A DNA stretch of 64,000 nt, from positions 37,597-101,596 of the forward strand of contig CAVPFC010000062.1 of assembly GCA_963703605.1 (NCBI GenBank), given 5' to 3'. The first letter of the stretch is position 1; the number at the start of each line of letters is the position of its first letter. Under the pieces are notes generated by a model. It worked only from the letters and a program-made list of their open reading frames with translations, did not search any database and was not told where the DNA came from. Origin of the DNA: DASXKD01 sp963703605. Its GTDB lineage: Bacteria; Actinomycetota; Actinomycetes; Streptosporangiales; Streptosporangiaceae. Below, piece by piece: positions 24,954 through 33,719 of this stretch. The position numbers and the translations under genes are program-made.

Positions 24954-26461
24954 TCAGGAAGACCCGGCCGGCTGGCTGACGGTCGTGGTGAGCGGCGGCG
25001 CGTCGAGGCCGCAGTGGAGGGTCTGCTCGGGCTCGGGCGCACCCGCCGGCCGGGGACCCGCGGCGGGTTGGTGATCGTGACCGCGGCGAGCAGGCCGCCC
25101 GCGGCGCACATCGCGCCGGATATGAGCGCCGCGGTGCGGAAGCCGGCGGCCAGCGCCGCCGGGTGCAGGTAGGCCGTGCCGGTGATGCCCGCGAGCGCGG
25201 GCAGCACCGCGACGGCCAGCAGGCCGCCGAACCGGGCCACGTCGTTGTTGACCGCCGAGGCGATGCCCGAGAGTTTCGCGGGCGCCGAGCTCATCGCGGT
25301 CGCGGTCAGCGGCGCGACGGTGATCGCCAGCCCGAGCCCGAACACCAGCACCGCGGGCAGCACGTACACCACATAGCTGGACCCGTGGGTGGCAAACGTG
25401 AGCATGGCCAGGCCCACGCCGACCACGATCGGGCCGACGCTCATCTGTAGCCGCGGCCCGATCCGGGTGGCGAGCCTGCCGGAGCGGGCGGACAGGGCCA
25501 GCATGATCACGGTCAGCGGCAGCAGCGCGAGGCCGGAGGCCAGTGGCGAATAGCCCGACACGATCTGAAGCGTCACCGGCAGCAGGAACGTCGCACCGGT
25601 CAGCGCCGCGTACACGATGAACGTCACGGCGTTGGTCGCCGCGAACTCCCGGTTGGTGAAGACCGACAACGGCAGCATCGGCGCGGCCGCGGTCAGCTCC
25701 CGGGCCAGGAAGGCGGCCAGCCCCACGACGCTCAAGCCCACCATGGTGAGCACGGCCGGCGACGACCAGCCGAGCGTGGGGGCCTCGATGAACGCGAACG
25801 TGATGCCGGTCAGGAACACCACCGCGGCCGCCGCGCCCGCGTAGTCGATCCGTCCGGTCGCGTCGGGGTCGCGCGACTCGGGGACGTGCCGTTTGCCCAG
25901 CGCCACCACGACCACCGCGATCGGGACGTTGATGAAGAAGATCCACCGCCACGACGCGGCCGAGATCAGGTAGCCGCCGATCAGCGGCCCGGCGGCGGTG
26001 GCGACACCGCTGAGGCCCGACCAGGCCCCGATCGCCCGGGCCCGGTCGGCCGGCCGGAACGACGCCTCCAGGATCGCCAGGCTTCCCGGCGTGAGCAGCG
26101 CCGCGCCGACGCCCTGGAGGCATCGCATGACGATCAGGAACAGCGAGCTGGGGGCAAACCCGCACGCCACCGAGGCCACGGCGAACCACACGATGCCGAT
26201 CAGGTAGACCTTGCGCCTGCCGAAGCGGTCGCCGAGCGAGCCGCCGATGAGCAGGAAGGCGGCGAGCGTCAGGGTGTAGCCGGTCATCACCCACTGGAGG
26301 GCGGCGATACCGGTGTGAAAATCGCGGCCGATCGTCGGCAGCGCGATGTTGACGACCGTGGCGTCCAGCGAGGCGATCCCCGAGCCGAGCACGGTGATCG
26401 TAAGCACCCACCGCCCCGCTGCCGAGGAGTAAGTCAGAACGGGGGTATCTGCCGTGGTCAT
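24954..26461 (-). pseudogene. MFS drug:proton antiporter, DHA2 type, frameshifted near its end
   Basis: About 500 residues and 14 predicted membrane helices. Seen: GSGIASLDATVVNIALPTIG, LGDRFGRRKVYLIG (motif A), the LQGVGAALLTPGSLAIL segment and the motif-C-like GAWSGLSGVATAAGPLIGG. The frame shifts near 25055. The normal C-terminus (PEPEQTLHCGLDAPPL) is in the other frame and ends at 24954; without the shift the protein would run into the methyltransferase region. Only the last 30 or so residues are affected, so function may survive. The start at 26461 is chosen at MTTADTP; no strong ribosome site is visible. Confidence 0.75.
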
Positions 26462-26594
26462 ATCGCGCTGGCTCGCATGCTTCATCATGCGCGCCGGGCC
26501 GCCGGGATGGCCAGCAGAGCGCCGGCGTGGCCCCCGGGTCATCGATCGGTGTCCAGCTGGACCGCGTAAGCGAGGATCACCGGCTCGGTCCAGG

Positions 26595-26621
26595 TGTCAC
26601 AGCAGCGGGTGCTCCCTCGTC
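26595..26621 (+). promoter_or_regulatory. ECF41-type promoter upstream of the sigma factor gene
   Basis: TGTCACA at 26595-26601 and CGTC at 26618-26621 are separated by 16 bp. This is the -35/-10 pattern described for ECF41 sigma factors. It lies 71 bp upstream of the ECF41-like gene, so the factor probably drives its own operon. Confidence 0.8.
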
Positions 26622-26692
26622 TAAGGGGCCGGAACGATCCACGACACGCTGGAAGGACCAGACAGGTGCGCCTAAGAGGATGGTCGTGACCG

Positions 26693-27616
26693 ATGGATGC
26701 GCTTCAGCCCGACGACGTGGCAGAGCTTCGAGGGCTCATGTTCTCGATCGCCTACCAGATGACCGGGCGGGTATCGGAGGCCGAGGATCTGGTGCAGGAA
26801 GCGTTCTTCCGGCTGGAGCGGGCCCGGCGCAGCGGGGTGGTGGTCGAATCGCCCAAGGCCTATCTGGCCACGGCGACGACCCGGCTGGCCATCGACCACA
26901 TGCGCTCGGCGCGGGTTCGCCGGGAATCCTACGTCGGCACCTGGCTGCCCGAGCCGATCGTCGCCGACCTGCACGAAAGCCCCGAGCAGATGGCTGAGCT
27001 GTCCGACTCCCTGTCCATGGCCTTCCTGGTGCTGCTCGAAAGCCTCTCCCCGGTCGAGCGAGCGGTGTTCCTGCTCCGCGAGGTGTTCGACTACGACTAC
27101 GAGGACATCGCGCAGATCACCGGGAAGAGCGAGGCCAACTGCCGGCAGATCTTCGCCCGGGCCCGCCAGCACCTCAAGGCGCACCACGCCCGCTACGAGG
27201 CGTCCACCGAGCAAAGCGAGGCGCTCGCCCAGTCGTTCCTCGCCGCCGCGCTCGACGGCGACCTCGGCCAGCTGGTCGACATGCTGGCGGCGGACGCCGT
27301 CCTCTGTAGCGACGGAGGCGGTAAGGCCACCTCCGTCGGCCAGCCCCTCCACGGCCGGGACCGCGTCGCCGCCTTCGTCGCCGCGCTGTTCGGGCAGGCC
27401 AGCCAGCGAGGGATAACGGTCGAGCCCGTCCTGGTCAACGGCGGACCAGGGCTGATCACCCACGACTCCCAGGGCAGGGTCGTCAGCGTTCTGTCTCTCG
27501 AGGCCCTCGACGGTGTGATCCAGACGGTGCGGGGCGTCGTCAACCCCGACAAGCTCCAGCACCTCGGCACCGTCTCCGACATCCTCCGTCTGCCATCTCG
27601 CGACCAAAACGACTAG
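26693..27616 (+). CDS. ECF41-family RNA polymerase sigma factor (SigJ-like)
   Basis: 307 residues. Sigma region 2 (AYQMTGRVSEAEDLVQEAF, residues 20-38), WLPEP at 84-88, region 4 (LSPVERAVFLLREVF...YEDIAQITGKSEANCRQIFARARQHL) and a fused C-terminal SnoaL-like domain. The ECF41 marks DGGGK (207-211) and NPDKL (284-288) are present. In this family the C-terminal domain controls activity in place of an anti-sigma factor. Downstream are a SnoaL-like gene and a carboxymuconolactone-decarboxylase/AhpD-like gene, the usual ECF41 partners. A matching promoter lies upstream. Confidence 0.93.
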   Translation: MDALQPDDVAELRGLMFSIAYQMTGRVSEAEDLVQEAFFRLERARRSGVVVESPKAYLATATTRLAIDHMRSARVRRESYVGTWLPEPIVADLHESPEQMAELSDSLSMAFLVLLESLSPVERAVFLLREVFDYDYEDIAQITGKSEANCRQIFARARQHLKAHHARYEASTEQSEALAQSFLAAALDGDLGQLVDMLAADAVLCSDGGGKATSVGQPLHGRDRVAAFVAALFGQASQRGITVEPVLVNGGPGLITHDSQGRVVSVLSLEALDGVIQTVRGVVNPDKLQHLGTVSDILRLPSRDQND

Positions 27617-27636
27617 CCCCCGGAAGGAGGACTCGA

Positions 27637-28071
27637 ATGTCAACGGCTCTGGAATCAAGCAAAAGAGCGATGTTCCGGCGTGCCATGGAGGCCGTCAACA
27701 ATCACGACTGGGCGGTCATCTCGGCGACCTTCGACGAGATCTTCGCCCCCGACCTGCTGCTCCGCACCCCGGTGCCGCTTCAGACGACCGGCGTGCAAGC
27801 GGTCAAAGAGGTGTTCGCGACGCTGCTGCGGGCGTTCCCCGATCTCCACGTAGAAGTCGAGGACTCGGTCGAAGAAGGGGACATGGTGGCCGTCAGGAAC
27901 ACGGTCACCGGGACCCACCAGGGTGAATACATGGGCGTTGCGCCAACCGGCACGCCCGTCACGTACCAGGAGATGTTCTTCGTCCGCTTCGCGGGCGGCC
28001 GGATCGCCGAGACGTGGGGCGTGGTCGACGTCCTCGCGCAGATGAAACAGCTTGGCGTGATCCACGCCTAG
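27637..28071 (+). CDS. SnoaL-like/ester cyclase family protein
   Basis: 144 residues, NTF2-fold. Seen: FRRAMEAVNNHDWAVISATFDEIFAPD, FPDLHVEVEDSVEEGDMVAVR, GTHQGEYMGVAPTGTPVTYQEMFFVRFAGGRIAETWGVVD. The G-V-A-P-T-G-x-x-V motif is typical of the ester cyclase group. A CCCGGAAGGAGG site precedes the ATG. It lies 20 bp after the ECF41 gene, so it is co-transcribed with it. The substrate is unknown. Confidence 0.87.
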   Translation: MSTALESSKRAMFRRAMEAVNNHDWAVISATFDEIFAPDLLLRTPVPLQTTGVQAVKEVFATLLRAFPDLHVEVEDSVEEGDMVAVRNTVTGTHQGEYMGVAPTGTPVTYQEMFFVRFAGGRIAETWGVVDVLAQMKQLGVIHA

Positions 28072-28137
28072 CAAGCCAACCCAAACGACCGGAAATCCAG
28101 ACCATTGGCTGAACTGAATCCCTGAAAGGAGACGGCC

Positions 28138-28611
28138 ATGGACGCCCGCCTCAACGTCTTCGACAACGCACTCGCCATGAAGTTCGTCAAGTACCTCAAC
28201 GCCGCGGGCCGGGTTCCCGCCGAGTCGGCCCTGCCCGCCGCGACGCAGGAACTTGTCAAGCTCCGGGCCAGCCAGATCAACGGCTGTGCCGTCTGCACCG
28301 ACATGCACACCAAGGAGGCCGCACACGCCGGGGAAAGCCAGGTCCGGCTCAACCTGGTGGCGGCCTGGCGGGAGGCAACCGTCTTCACCGAAGCCGAGCG
28401 CGCCGCCCTGGAACTGGCCGAGCAGGGCACCCGGATCGCCGACGCGGCCGGCGGCGTCACGGACGAGGCCTGGGCAAACGCCGCCAAGCACTACGACGAG
28501 GACCAGCTCGTGGCGCTGGTGGCGCTCATCGCCGGCATCAACGCCTGGAACCGCCTCAACGTCATCACCCGCCAGCCCGCCGGCGACTACAAGCCCGGCC
28601 AGTGGCACTAA
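28138..28611 (+). CDS. carboxymuconolactone decarboxylase/AhpD-like protein
   Basis: 157 residues with the AhpD-type redox motif C50-A-V-C53-T-D-M-H57 (CxxCxxxH), followed by an all-helical core. The CxxCxxxH motif suggests an alkylhydroperoxidase or thiol-disulfide role rather than a decarboxylase. Genes of this family are the commonest partners of ECF41 sigma factors and probable targets. It follows the SnoaL-like gene by 66 bp with a GAAAGGAG site. Confidence 0.9.
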   Translation: MDARLNVFDNALAMKFVKYLNAAGRVPAESALPAATQELVKLRASQINGCAVCTDMHTKEAAHAGESQVRLNLVAAWREATVFTEAERAALELAEQGTRIADAAGGVTDEAWANAAKHYDEDQLVALVALIAGINAWNRLNVITRQPAGDYKPGQWH

Positions 28612-28695
28612 CTGGCACTCCGGCTCAGGCGGGCATCCCGGCCGGGCGGGCGCCCAGGATCGGCCGTCGGCGCCAGGCCGGCTGGCGAATCGGGG

Positions 28696-28726
28696 TTGAC
28701 CCTGACGTTGCGTCAGGCTGCACAGT
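28696..28726 (+). promoter_or_regulatory. MerR-type promoter/operator with 19-bp spacer
   Basis: TTGACC (-35, 28696-28701) and CACAGT (-10, 28721-28726) are 19 bp apart, the long spacing that MerR regulators correct by twisting DNA. The spacer starts with the palindrome CCTGACG-TTG-CGTCAGG (28701-28717). The GTG of the MerR gene begins 6 nt after the -10, so the message is probably leaderless. Confidence 0.75.
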
Positions 28727-28732
28727 GGTGGC

Positions 28733-29509
28733 GTGACCGAGTACCTGGTGGGTGAGGTGGCCCACCTCTCCCACGTGTCGGTGCGCACGCTGCACCACTA
28801 CGACGCCATCGGGCTGCTGGCGCCCAGCGCCCGTAGCCCGGCCGGCTACCGCCTGTACTCGGCCACCGACCTGCGGCGGCTGCGGCAGATCCTCTTCTAC
28901 CGCGAGCTGGGGTTCGCGCTGGACGAGATCGCGGACATCCTCGCGGATCCGGCCGCCGGGACCGACGACCATCTGCGCCGGCAGCACCGGCTGCTGCGCG
29001 AGCGGCGGGCCAGGGACACCGCGCTGCTTGGCGCGCTCGAACAAGAAATGGAGGCACGGAAGATGGGCATCTCACTGACGCCCGAGGAGCAGTTCGAGAT
29101 CTTCGGCACAGACAGGTTCGCGGAGTACGCCGCCGAGGCCGAGCAGCGCTGGGGCGACACCGAGGCCTGGAAGCAGTCCAACCGGCGCACCGCCGCCTAC
29201 ACCAAGGAGGACTGGATCGCCATCAAGGCCGAGGCCGACGCGAACATCGCCGGGTTCGCCGACGCGATACGGGCGGGTGAGCCGGTCACCGGAACCGTGG
29301 CGATGGACCTCGCCGAGGCACACCGCGAGCACCTGTCCCGGTATTTCTACGACTGCGGTTACGACGCGCACCGCGGCCTGGCCGAGCTGTACGTCTCGGA
29401 CCCCAGGTACACGGCCACCTACGACGAGATCGCGCCCGGCTTCTCCCGCTACGTCCACGACGCGATCCACGCCAACGCCGACCGCAACCAGCCCGCCGCC
29501 CAAGGCTGA
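28733..29509 (+). CDS. MerR-family regulator with TipAS effector domain
   Basis: 258 residues. The N-terminal MerR winged helix-turn-helix (VGEVAHLSHVSVRTLHHYDAIGLL...GYRLYSATDL, residues 5-46) is followed by a coiled coil to about 105. The TipAS antibiotic-binding domain follows (LTPEEQFEIFG...YTKEDWIAIKAEADANIAGFADAI...HREHLSRYFYDCGYDAHRGLAELYVSDPRYTATYDEIAPGF). TipA-type proteins bind thiopeptides and related drugs and activate their own promoter. An ideal 19-bp-spacer operator lies directly upstream. The methyltransferase gene begins 8 bp downstream. Confidence 0.93.
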   Translation: MTEYLVGEVAHLSHVSVRTLHHYDAIGLLAPSARSPAGYRLYSATDLRRLRQILFYRELGFALDEIADILADPAAGTDDHLRRQHRLLRERRARDTALLGALEQEMEARKMGISLTPEEQFEIFGTDRFAEYAAEAEQRWGDTEAWKQSNRRTAAYTKEDWIAIKAEADANIAGFADAIRAGEPVTGTVAMDLAEAHREHLSRYFYDCGYDAHRGLAELYVSDPRYTATYDEIAPGFSRYVHDAIHANADRNQPAAQG

Positions 29510-29517
29510 CAGACCAC

Positions 29518-30378
29518 ATGCGCAACGGGTGGACGGGGCAGCACCTGCGGCACGCCGCCACGGTGCTCAGGCAGGGCGGCAACCCGGCCGCACGGGTGTA
29601 CGAGAGCATCGGCGCCGACTTCTTCCTGGCCGTCGCGCCCGGCTGGCTGAACCTGGGGCTGTGGCAGGGGCCGGGCACGGAGGACGAGGCGGAGGACGCC
29701 TGCCGCCGGCTGGTCACCACGCTGGCCTCGGCGCTGCCCGCCGGCTGCGTGGTCGCCGACGTGGGCAACGGGCTCGGCACCCAGGACCCAGTGATCGCCG
29801 GGACAGCCCGGCCGCGCCGGCTGGTGGCGGTGAACATCACCGCGTGGCAACTGGCGGCCGGCCGGGACCGGCTGCGGCAGGCGGCCGCCGCGCCGGTGGT
29901 GGGCGACGCGACCCGGCTGCCGATCGCCGGCGCGGCCCTCGACGGGGTGATCAGCGTCGAGGCGGCGTTCCACTTCCGCTCCCGGCAGGCCTTCTTCGAG
30001 GAGTGTTACCGGGTGCTGCGGCCCGGTGGCGTGCTCAGCATGTCCGACATCTCGGTCCAGCGCTGGCCGGCCGGGCCGGCCGAGATGCTGGCCGGCCTGA
30101 CCCAGCTCCGGGTCTTCGGGCTGCGCCCCGGCATGGCCATGACGGCCGGGCAGATCGCCGCGGCCGCCCGTGCCGCAGGCCTCGCCGAGGTGACGGTCAC
30201 CGGCTGCGGCGACCGGGTCATCGCCCCGGCGCTGCGGCTCACCGCGGCCCGGCTGACGGCCCCCAGGGCCGCACCGGCCGGGCAGCAGGCCGCCGCCCGC
30301 CTGCTGCTCTCGCAGGTCAGCCTGCTGTGGCGGCGCCACATCATCGAGTACGTGCTGCTCCGCGCGGTCCGGCCGTAA
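29518..30378 (+). CDS. SAM-dependent methyltransferase
   Basis: 286 residues. Class I Rossmann fold: VVADVGNGLGTQDP (motif I, with GNGLG for the usual GxGxG), VVGDATRLPIAGAALDGVISVEAAFHF, then FFEECYRVLRPGGVLSMSDIS. It resembles tocopherol/sterol-type small-molecule methyltransferases. The start lies 8 bp after the TipAS gene, so it belongs to the MerR operon and may modify a compound sensed by that regulator (inference). Confidence 0.85.
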   Translation: MRNGWTGQHLRHAATVLRQGGNPAARVYESIGADFFLAVAPGWLNLGLWQGPGTEDEAEDACRRLVTTLASALPAGCVVADVGNGLGTQDPVIAGTARPRRLVAVNITAWQLAAGRDRLRQAAAAPVVGDATRLPIAGAALDGVISVEAAFHFRSRQAFFEECYRVLRPGGVLSMSDISVQRWPAGPAEMLAGLTQLRVFGLRPGMAMTAGQIAAAARAAGLAEVTVTGCGDRVIAPALRLTAARLTAPRAAPAGQQAAARLLLSQVSLLWRRHIIEYVLLRAVRP

Positions 30379-30448
30379 CCCGGGCGCCCGGCAACGGCCC
30401 GCCACGACAGGGGATCATGGACCGGGACACCACGAGACGGGAGGATGC

Positions 30449-31468
30449 GTGGAGCCGGTCCGGGCGCTGCGGGACATCGCGTTTCAGCTCGAACGGGCGC
30501 GCGCGCCGGTCTACCGGGTGCGGGCGTTCCGCCGGGCGGCCCAGGTGATCCAGGAGCTCCCGGCGGGCGAGCTGGAGCGGCGGATCGGCACCGGCACGCT
30601 CCAGGACCTGCCCGGGATCGGCGCGACCACCGCCGAGGTCATCAGCCAGGCGGCAGGCGGCCAGCAGCCGGCCTACCTGGCGGCGCTGCTGGCCGAGGCG
30701 GCACCGCCGGAGCCGAGCGCCCTGCGTGCGGCGCTGCGCGGCGACTGCCACACGCACTCGGACTGGTCCGACGGCGGCAGCCCGCCCGGGGAGATGGCCG
30801 CAGCGGCGCGTGACCTCGGCCACGAATGGATCGCGCTGACCGATCACTCGCCGCGGCTGACCGTGGCCAACGGGCTGTCCGCGGAGCGCCTGCGGCAGCA
30901 GCTCGGCCTCGTCGCCCGGCTGAACGAGGAGCTGGCCCCGTTCCGCATCCTGACCGGCATCGAGGTCGACATCCTCGAGGACGGCTCGCTCGACCAGTCA
31001 GACGAGCTGCTCGGCCAGCTCGACGTCGTGGTGGCCAGCGTGCACTCCAAGCTGCGGATGCCGGCCGGGCCGATGACCGACCGCATGGTCGCCGCGGTGT
31101 CCAGCCCGCACGTGGACGTGCTGGGGCACTGCACCGGGCGGATGATGGGCGGCCGCGGCAGCCGGCCCGAGTCGGCCTTCGACCCCGAGCGGGTGTTCGC
31201 CGCCTGCCGCGACCACGGGGTGGCGGTGGAGATCAACTGCCGGCCCGAGCGCCGGGACCCGCCGGGCCGGCTGCTGCACCTGGCGGCCGACACCGGCTGC
31301 CTGTTCGCCATCGACAGCGACGCGCACGCCCCCGGCCAGCTCGACTGGCTGGACAGCGGCTGCGCCAAGGCCGAGCGGTACGGAATCGGGCCGGACCTGG
31401 TCATCAACACTGCTACCGCGGCCGGCCTGACCGGCGGGCGGGCCGGCCGAGGCGGCAGCGACGTATAG
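30449..31468 (+). CDS. PHP-domain protein with N-terminal PolX-like helix-hairpin-helix
   Basis: 339 residues. The N-terminal 85 residues (FQLERARAPVYRVRAFRRAAQVI...LQDLPGIGATTAEVI) match the pol-beta/HhH part of PolX. The PHP phosphoesterase domain follows, with metal ligands GDCHTHSDWSDGG, IALTDHS, GIEVDILEDG, ASVHS, DVLGHCTGR and IDSDAHAP. It is shorter than a full PolX (about 570 residues) because the polymerase palm is absent. It is probably a metal-dependent nuclease or phosphatase in DNA repair. The start is GTG. Confidence 0.87.
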   Translation: MEPVRALRDIAFQLERARAPVYRVRAFRRAAQVIQELPAGELERRIGTGTLQDLPGIGATTAEVISQAAGGQQPAYLAALLAEAAPPEPSALRAALRGDCHTHSDWSDGGSPPGEMAAAARDLGHEWIALTDHSPRLTVANGLSAERLRQQLGLVARLNEELAPFRILTGIEVDILEDGSLDQSDELLGQLDVVVASVHSKLRMPAGPMTDRMVAAVSSPHVDVLGHCTGRMMGGRGSRPESAFDPERVFAACRDHGVAVEINCRPERRDPPGRLLHLAADTGCLFAIDSDAHAPGQLDWLDSGCAKAERYGIGPDLVINTATAAGLTGGRAGRGGSDV

Positions 31469-31634
31469 CGCCAGCACGAAGCACAGCCCCCGGCGAGCGC
31501 GATCAGCCCGGCCGCGAGCGGCCGGCCAGTCCCGGCCACACCGGCCACACCGCTGGGCGCGGCCATCCGGGGCACCCTCGCCGGGCGAAGCCGCGGCACC
31601 GCGGAGCGGCGCGGCCGCGCCGGGGCGGCGGCGC

Positions 31635-32594
31635 TCAGCCGGTCTCCATGGCCGCCGCGGCCCGGCGGTAGGCGTCCAGGACGAGGTCCCAGAACCCCGT
31701 CACGTCGACCGACATGGCCACCAGGGCGTTGCGGTCCCCGGCGGCGGCCGCGAAGTCGGTGACGGTCATCCCCGAGGTCCACCGGCCGGCCGTCTCCACC
31801 TCGACCCGGGCGGGTTCGCAGCCGAACAGGCCCGGCGCGGCAACCAGGGCCAGCGCGCAGACGTCGTGCACCGGCTGCCCGTCCCCCGCGATGCTGCGGT
31901 AGCCGCCGAGCCCCGGCAGCAGCAGCTCGCCGCCCAGCCGGCCGAGGGCGCGCAGCCGGTCCTGGACCGGCCCGGTGGCCCGGGCCTGGAGGGTCACGTC
32001 CAGCCCGGCCATCGTCACCCGCCACCCGGCGCCGAACACGATCGCCGCGGCCTCGGGGTCCGCCCAGATGTTGAACTCCGCGGCCGGGGTCACGTTCCCG
32101 CGGCCGGCCGACCCGCCCATGATCACGAAGTCGGCCACCTGCCGGACCAGCGGCGGGTAACGGCGCACCGCCAGCGCGATGTTGGTGAGCGGGCCGGTCG
32201 CGACCAGGGTCACCGCGCCGGGCGCGGCCGAGATCTCGCCGATGAGGAAGTCCACCGCGTGCGCGTCCACCGGCCGCCCGCGCGGCGCGGGCAGCTTGGC
32301 CTCGCCGAGGCCGGACTCGCCGTGCACGTCGTGGGCGTGCTCGAACCGCCGCAGCAGGGGTACCGGGCTGCCCGCCGCGACCGGCACTTCGGGGTGGCCG
32401 AGGAACTCCAGCACGGCCAGCGCGTTGCCCGTGGTCCGGTCCAGGCCCACGTTCCCGGCCACCGTGGTGACGCCGGCCAGGTCGATGCCGGGATGGCCGC
32501 AGCCGAACGCGATCGCGAACGCGTCATCGATCCCCGGATCGCAGTCGAGGATGACCCGCCTCGGCCCGCCGCCGGCCGCCTGCGCCGCGGTCAT
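31635..32594 (-). CDS. inosine-uridine-preferring nucleoside hydrolase family protein
   Basis: 319 residues, full length. The calcium motif DCDPGIDDAFAI (17-28) is intact, with GVTTVAGNVGLDRTTGNAL, LVATGPLTNIALAV, FVIMGGSAGRGNVTPAAEFNIWADPEAA and a His in GQPVHDVCALA. It cleaves the N-glycosidic bond of ribonucleosides for salvage. It is coupled to the LysR gene upstream by a 1-bp gap, so the regulator and enzyme share a transcript. Confidence 0.93.
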   Translation of the reverse strand: MTAAQAAGGGPRRVILDCDPGIDDAFAIAFGCGHPGIDLAGVTTVAGNVGLDRTTGNALAVLEFLGHPEVPVAAGSPVPLLRRFEHAHDVHGESGLGEAKLPAPRGRPVDAHAVDFLIGEISAAPGAVTLVATGPLTNIALAVRRYPPLVRQVADFVIMGGSAGRGNVTPAAEFNIWADPEAAAIVFGAGWRVTMAGLDVTLQARATGPVQDRLRALGRLGGELLLPGLGGYRSIAGDGQPVHDVCALALVAAPGLFGCEPARVEVETAGRWTSGMTVTDFAAAAGDRNALVAMSVDVTGFWDLVLDAYRRAAAAMETG

Positions 32595-32595
32595 G

Positions 32596-33555
32596 TCAGC
32601 GGGCCGCGATGGCTTGCTGCGGCTCGAAGTCCTCCAGCGGCAGGACGGGGTCGGAGACGCCGGCCACGGCCCGCCGCAGCGCGGCGCGGAACGCGTCGGT
32701 CAGCGGCGACCGGTAGGCGCCGCTGCGGGTCGCGATGAACGTGACCCGCTCGATCACCGGCTCGCTGAGCGCGAGCAGGGCCACCCCGGGCCGCCGCGAC
32801 ATGGCCACCGCCAGGCGGGGCAGCAGGGCGACGCCAACCCCGGCGGCGACCAGCCCCTGCGCGGCCATGTAGTCGTTCGTCTCCGAAACCACGTCCGGCA
32901 CGAAGCCCGCGTTCCGGCAGGCGAAGTCGACGGCGTCACGGCAAACGGAACTGTGCGGGGCCAGCCAGGTCTCCCGGCTGAGCTGCTCCAGCCGGACGCT
33001 GCCGGCGCCGGCGAGCGGGTGCGCGGCGGGTACCGCCACGGCCATGTGATCGACGAACAGCGGCTCGAGGTCCGCGCCCGGCTCCTGGTTACCGCCCAGC
33101 GCCGGGTAGTCGTAGACGAGAGCGAGATCGTGCTCCCCGGCCAGCAGGGCGGGAACCGACTCCGGCGGGTCGGCCTCGGTAAGGCGGAGCTCGACCTTCG
33201 GCGACCCTTCCCGGAAGGTGGCCACCGCCGAGGGTATGAGGGTGGCCGCCGCCGTCGGGAAGGCGGCGACGCGCAGCAGCCTGCCGCCGAGCTTGGCGGC
33301 CTCGGCCACCTCGCGCTCGGCGTCGGCGAGCTGGATGAGAACCGACTGGACGTGACCGAGGAAGACCCGCCCGGCGGGGGTGAGCTGGACCCGCCGCGCC
33401 TGCCGCTCGAACAGCTGCGTGCCGAGTTCGCGCTCGAGCTGCGCCACGTGATGGGAGATGGACGGCTGCGCGTAGCCAAGCGTCTCCGCCGCCTTGGTGA
33501 ACGAGCCGAGGCTGGCCACCTCGCGGAAGACCTTGAGCCGGGTCAGTTCGAGCAT
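32596..33555 (-). CDS. LysR-family transcriptional regulator
   Basis: 319 residues from the ATG at 33555 (an in-frame TTG two codons earlier is possible). N-terminal winged helix-turn-helix: LTRLKVFREVASLGSFTKAAETLGYAQPSISHHVAQLERELG. The C-terminal periplasmic-binding-like effector domain follows (RVAAFPTAAATLIPSAVATF, EHDLALVYDYP, GLVAAGVGVALLPRLAV). Unlike most LysR genes it is co-directional with its likely target, the nucleoside hydrolase. A TAGGAT hexamer lies 10 bp upstream of the start and could be a -10. Confidence 0.92.
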   Translation of the reverse strand: MLELTRLKVFREVASLGSFTKAAETLGYAQPSISHHVAQLERELGTQLFERQARRVQLTPAGRVFLGHVQSVLIQLADAEREVAEAAKLGGRLLRVAAFPTAAATLIPSAVATFREGSPKVELRLTEADPPESVPALLAGEHDLALVYDYPALGGNQEPGADLEPLFVDHMAVAVPAAHPLAGAGSVRLEQLSRETWLAPHSSVCRDAVDFACRNAGFVPDVVSETNDYMAAQGLVAAGVGVALLPRLAVAMSRRPGVALLALSEPVIERVTFIATRSGAYRSPLTDAFRAALRRAVAGVSDPVLPLEDFEPQQAIAAR

Positions 33556-33719
33556 AGACAAATCCTATCATCGGCGATGTTATGCACCCATTGCTCCTAT
33601 GGCTCACCGCGCGGCACCCCTGGCCGATCCTCGTCATCGCGGCGGCGGCCCGGCTCGGCGCCGCCGGACACATCGCGGACCTGAGGGCCTCCGTGAGCGA
33701 CAGGGTTAGCTGGCTGCGT

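Noticed and set aside
31440..31570. Hydrophobic minus-strand stretch reading GTGRPLAAGLIALAGG, with more hydrophobic residues in another frame
   Set aside because: It could be a remnant membrane-protein start, but it needs a frame change, has no ribosome site and is too short to support.
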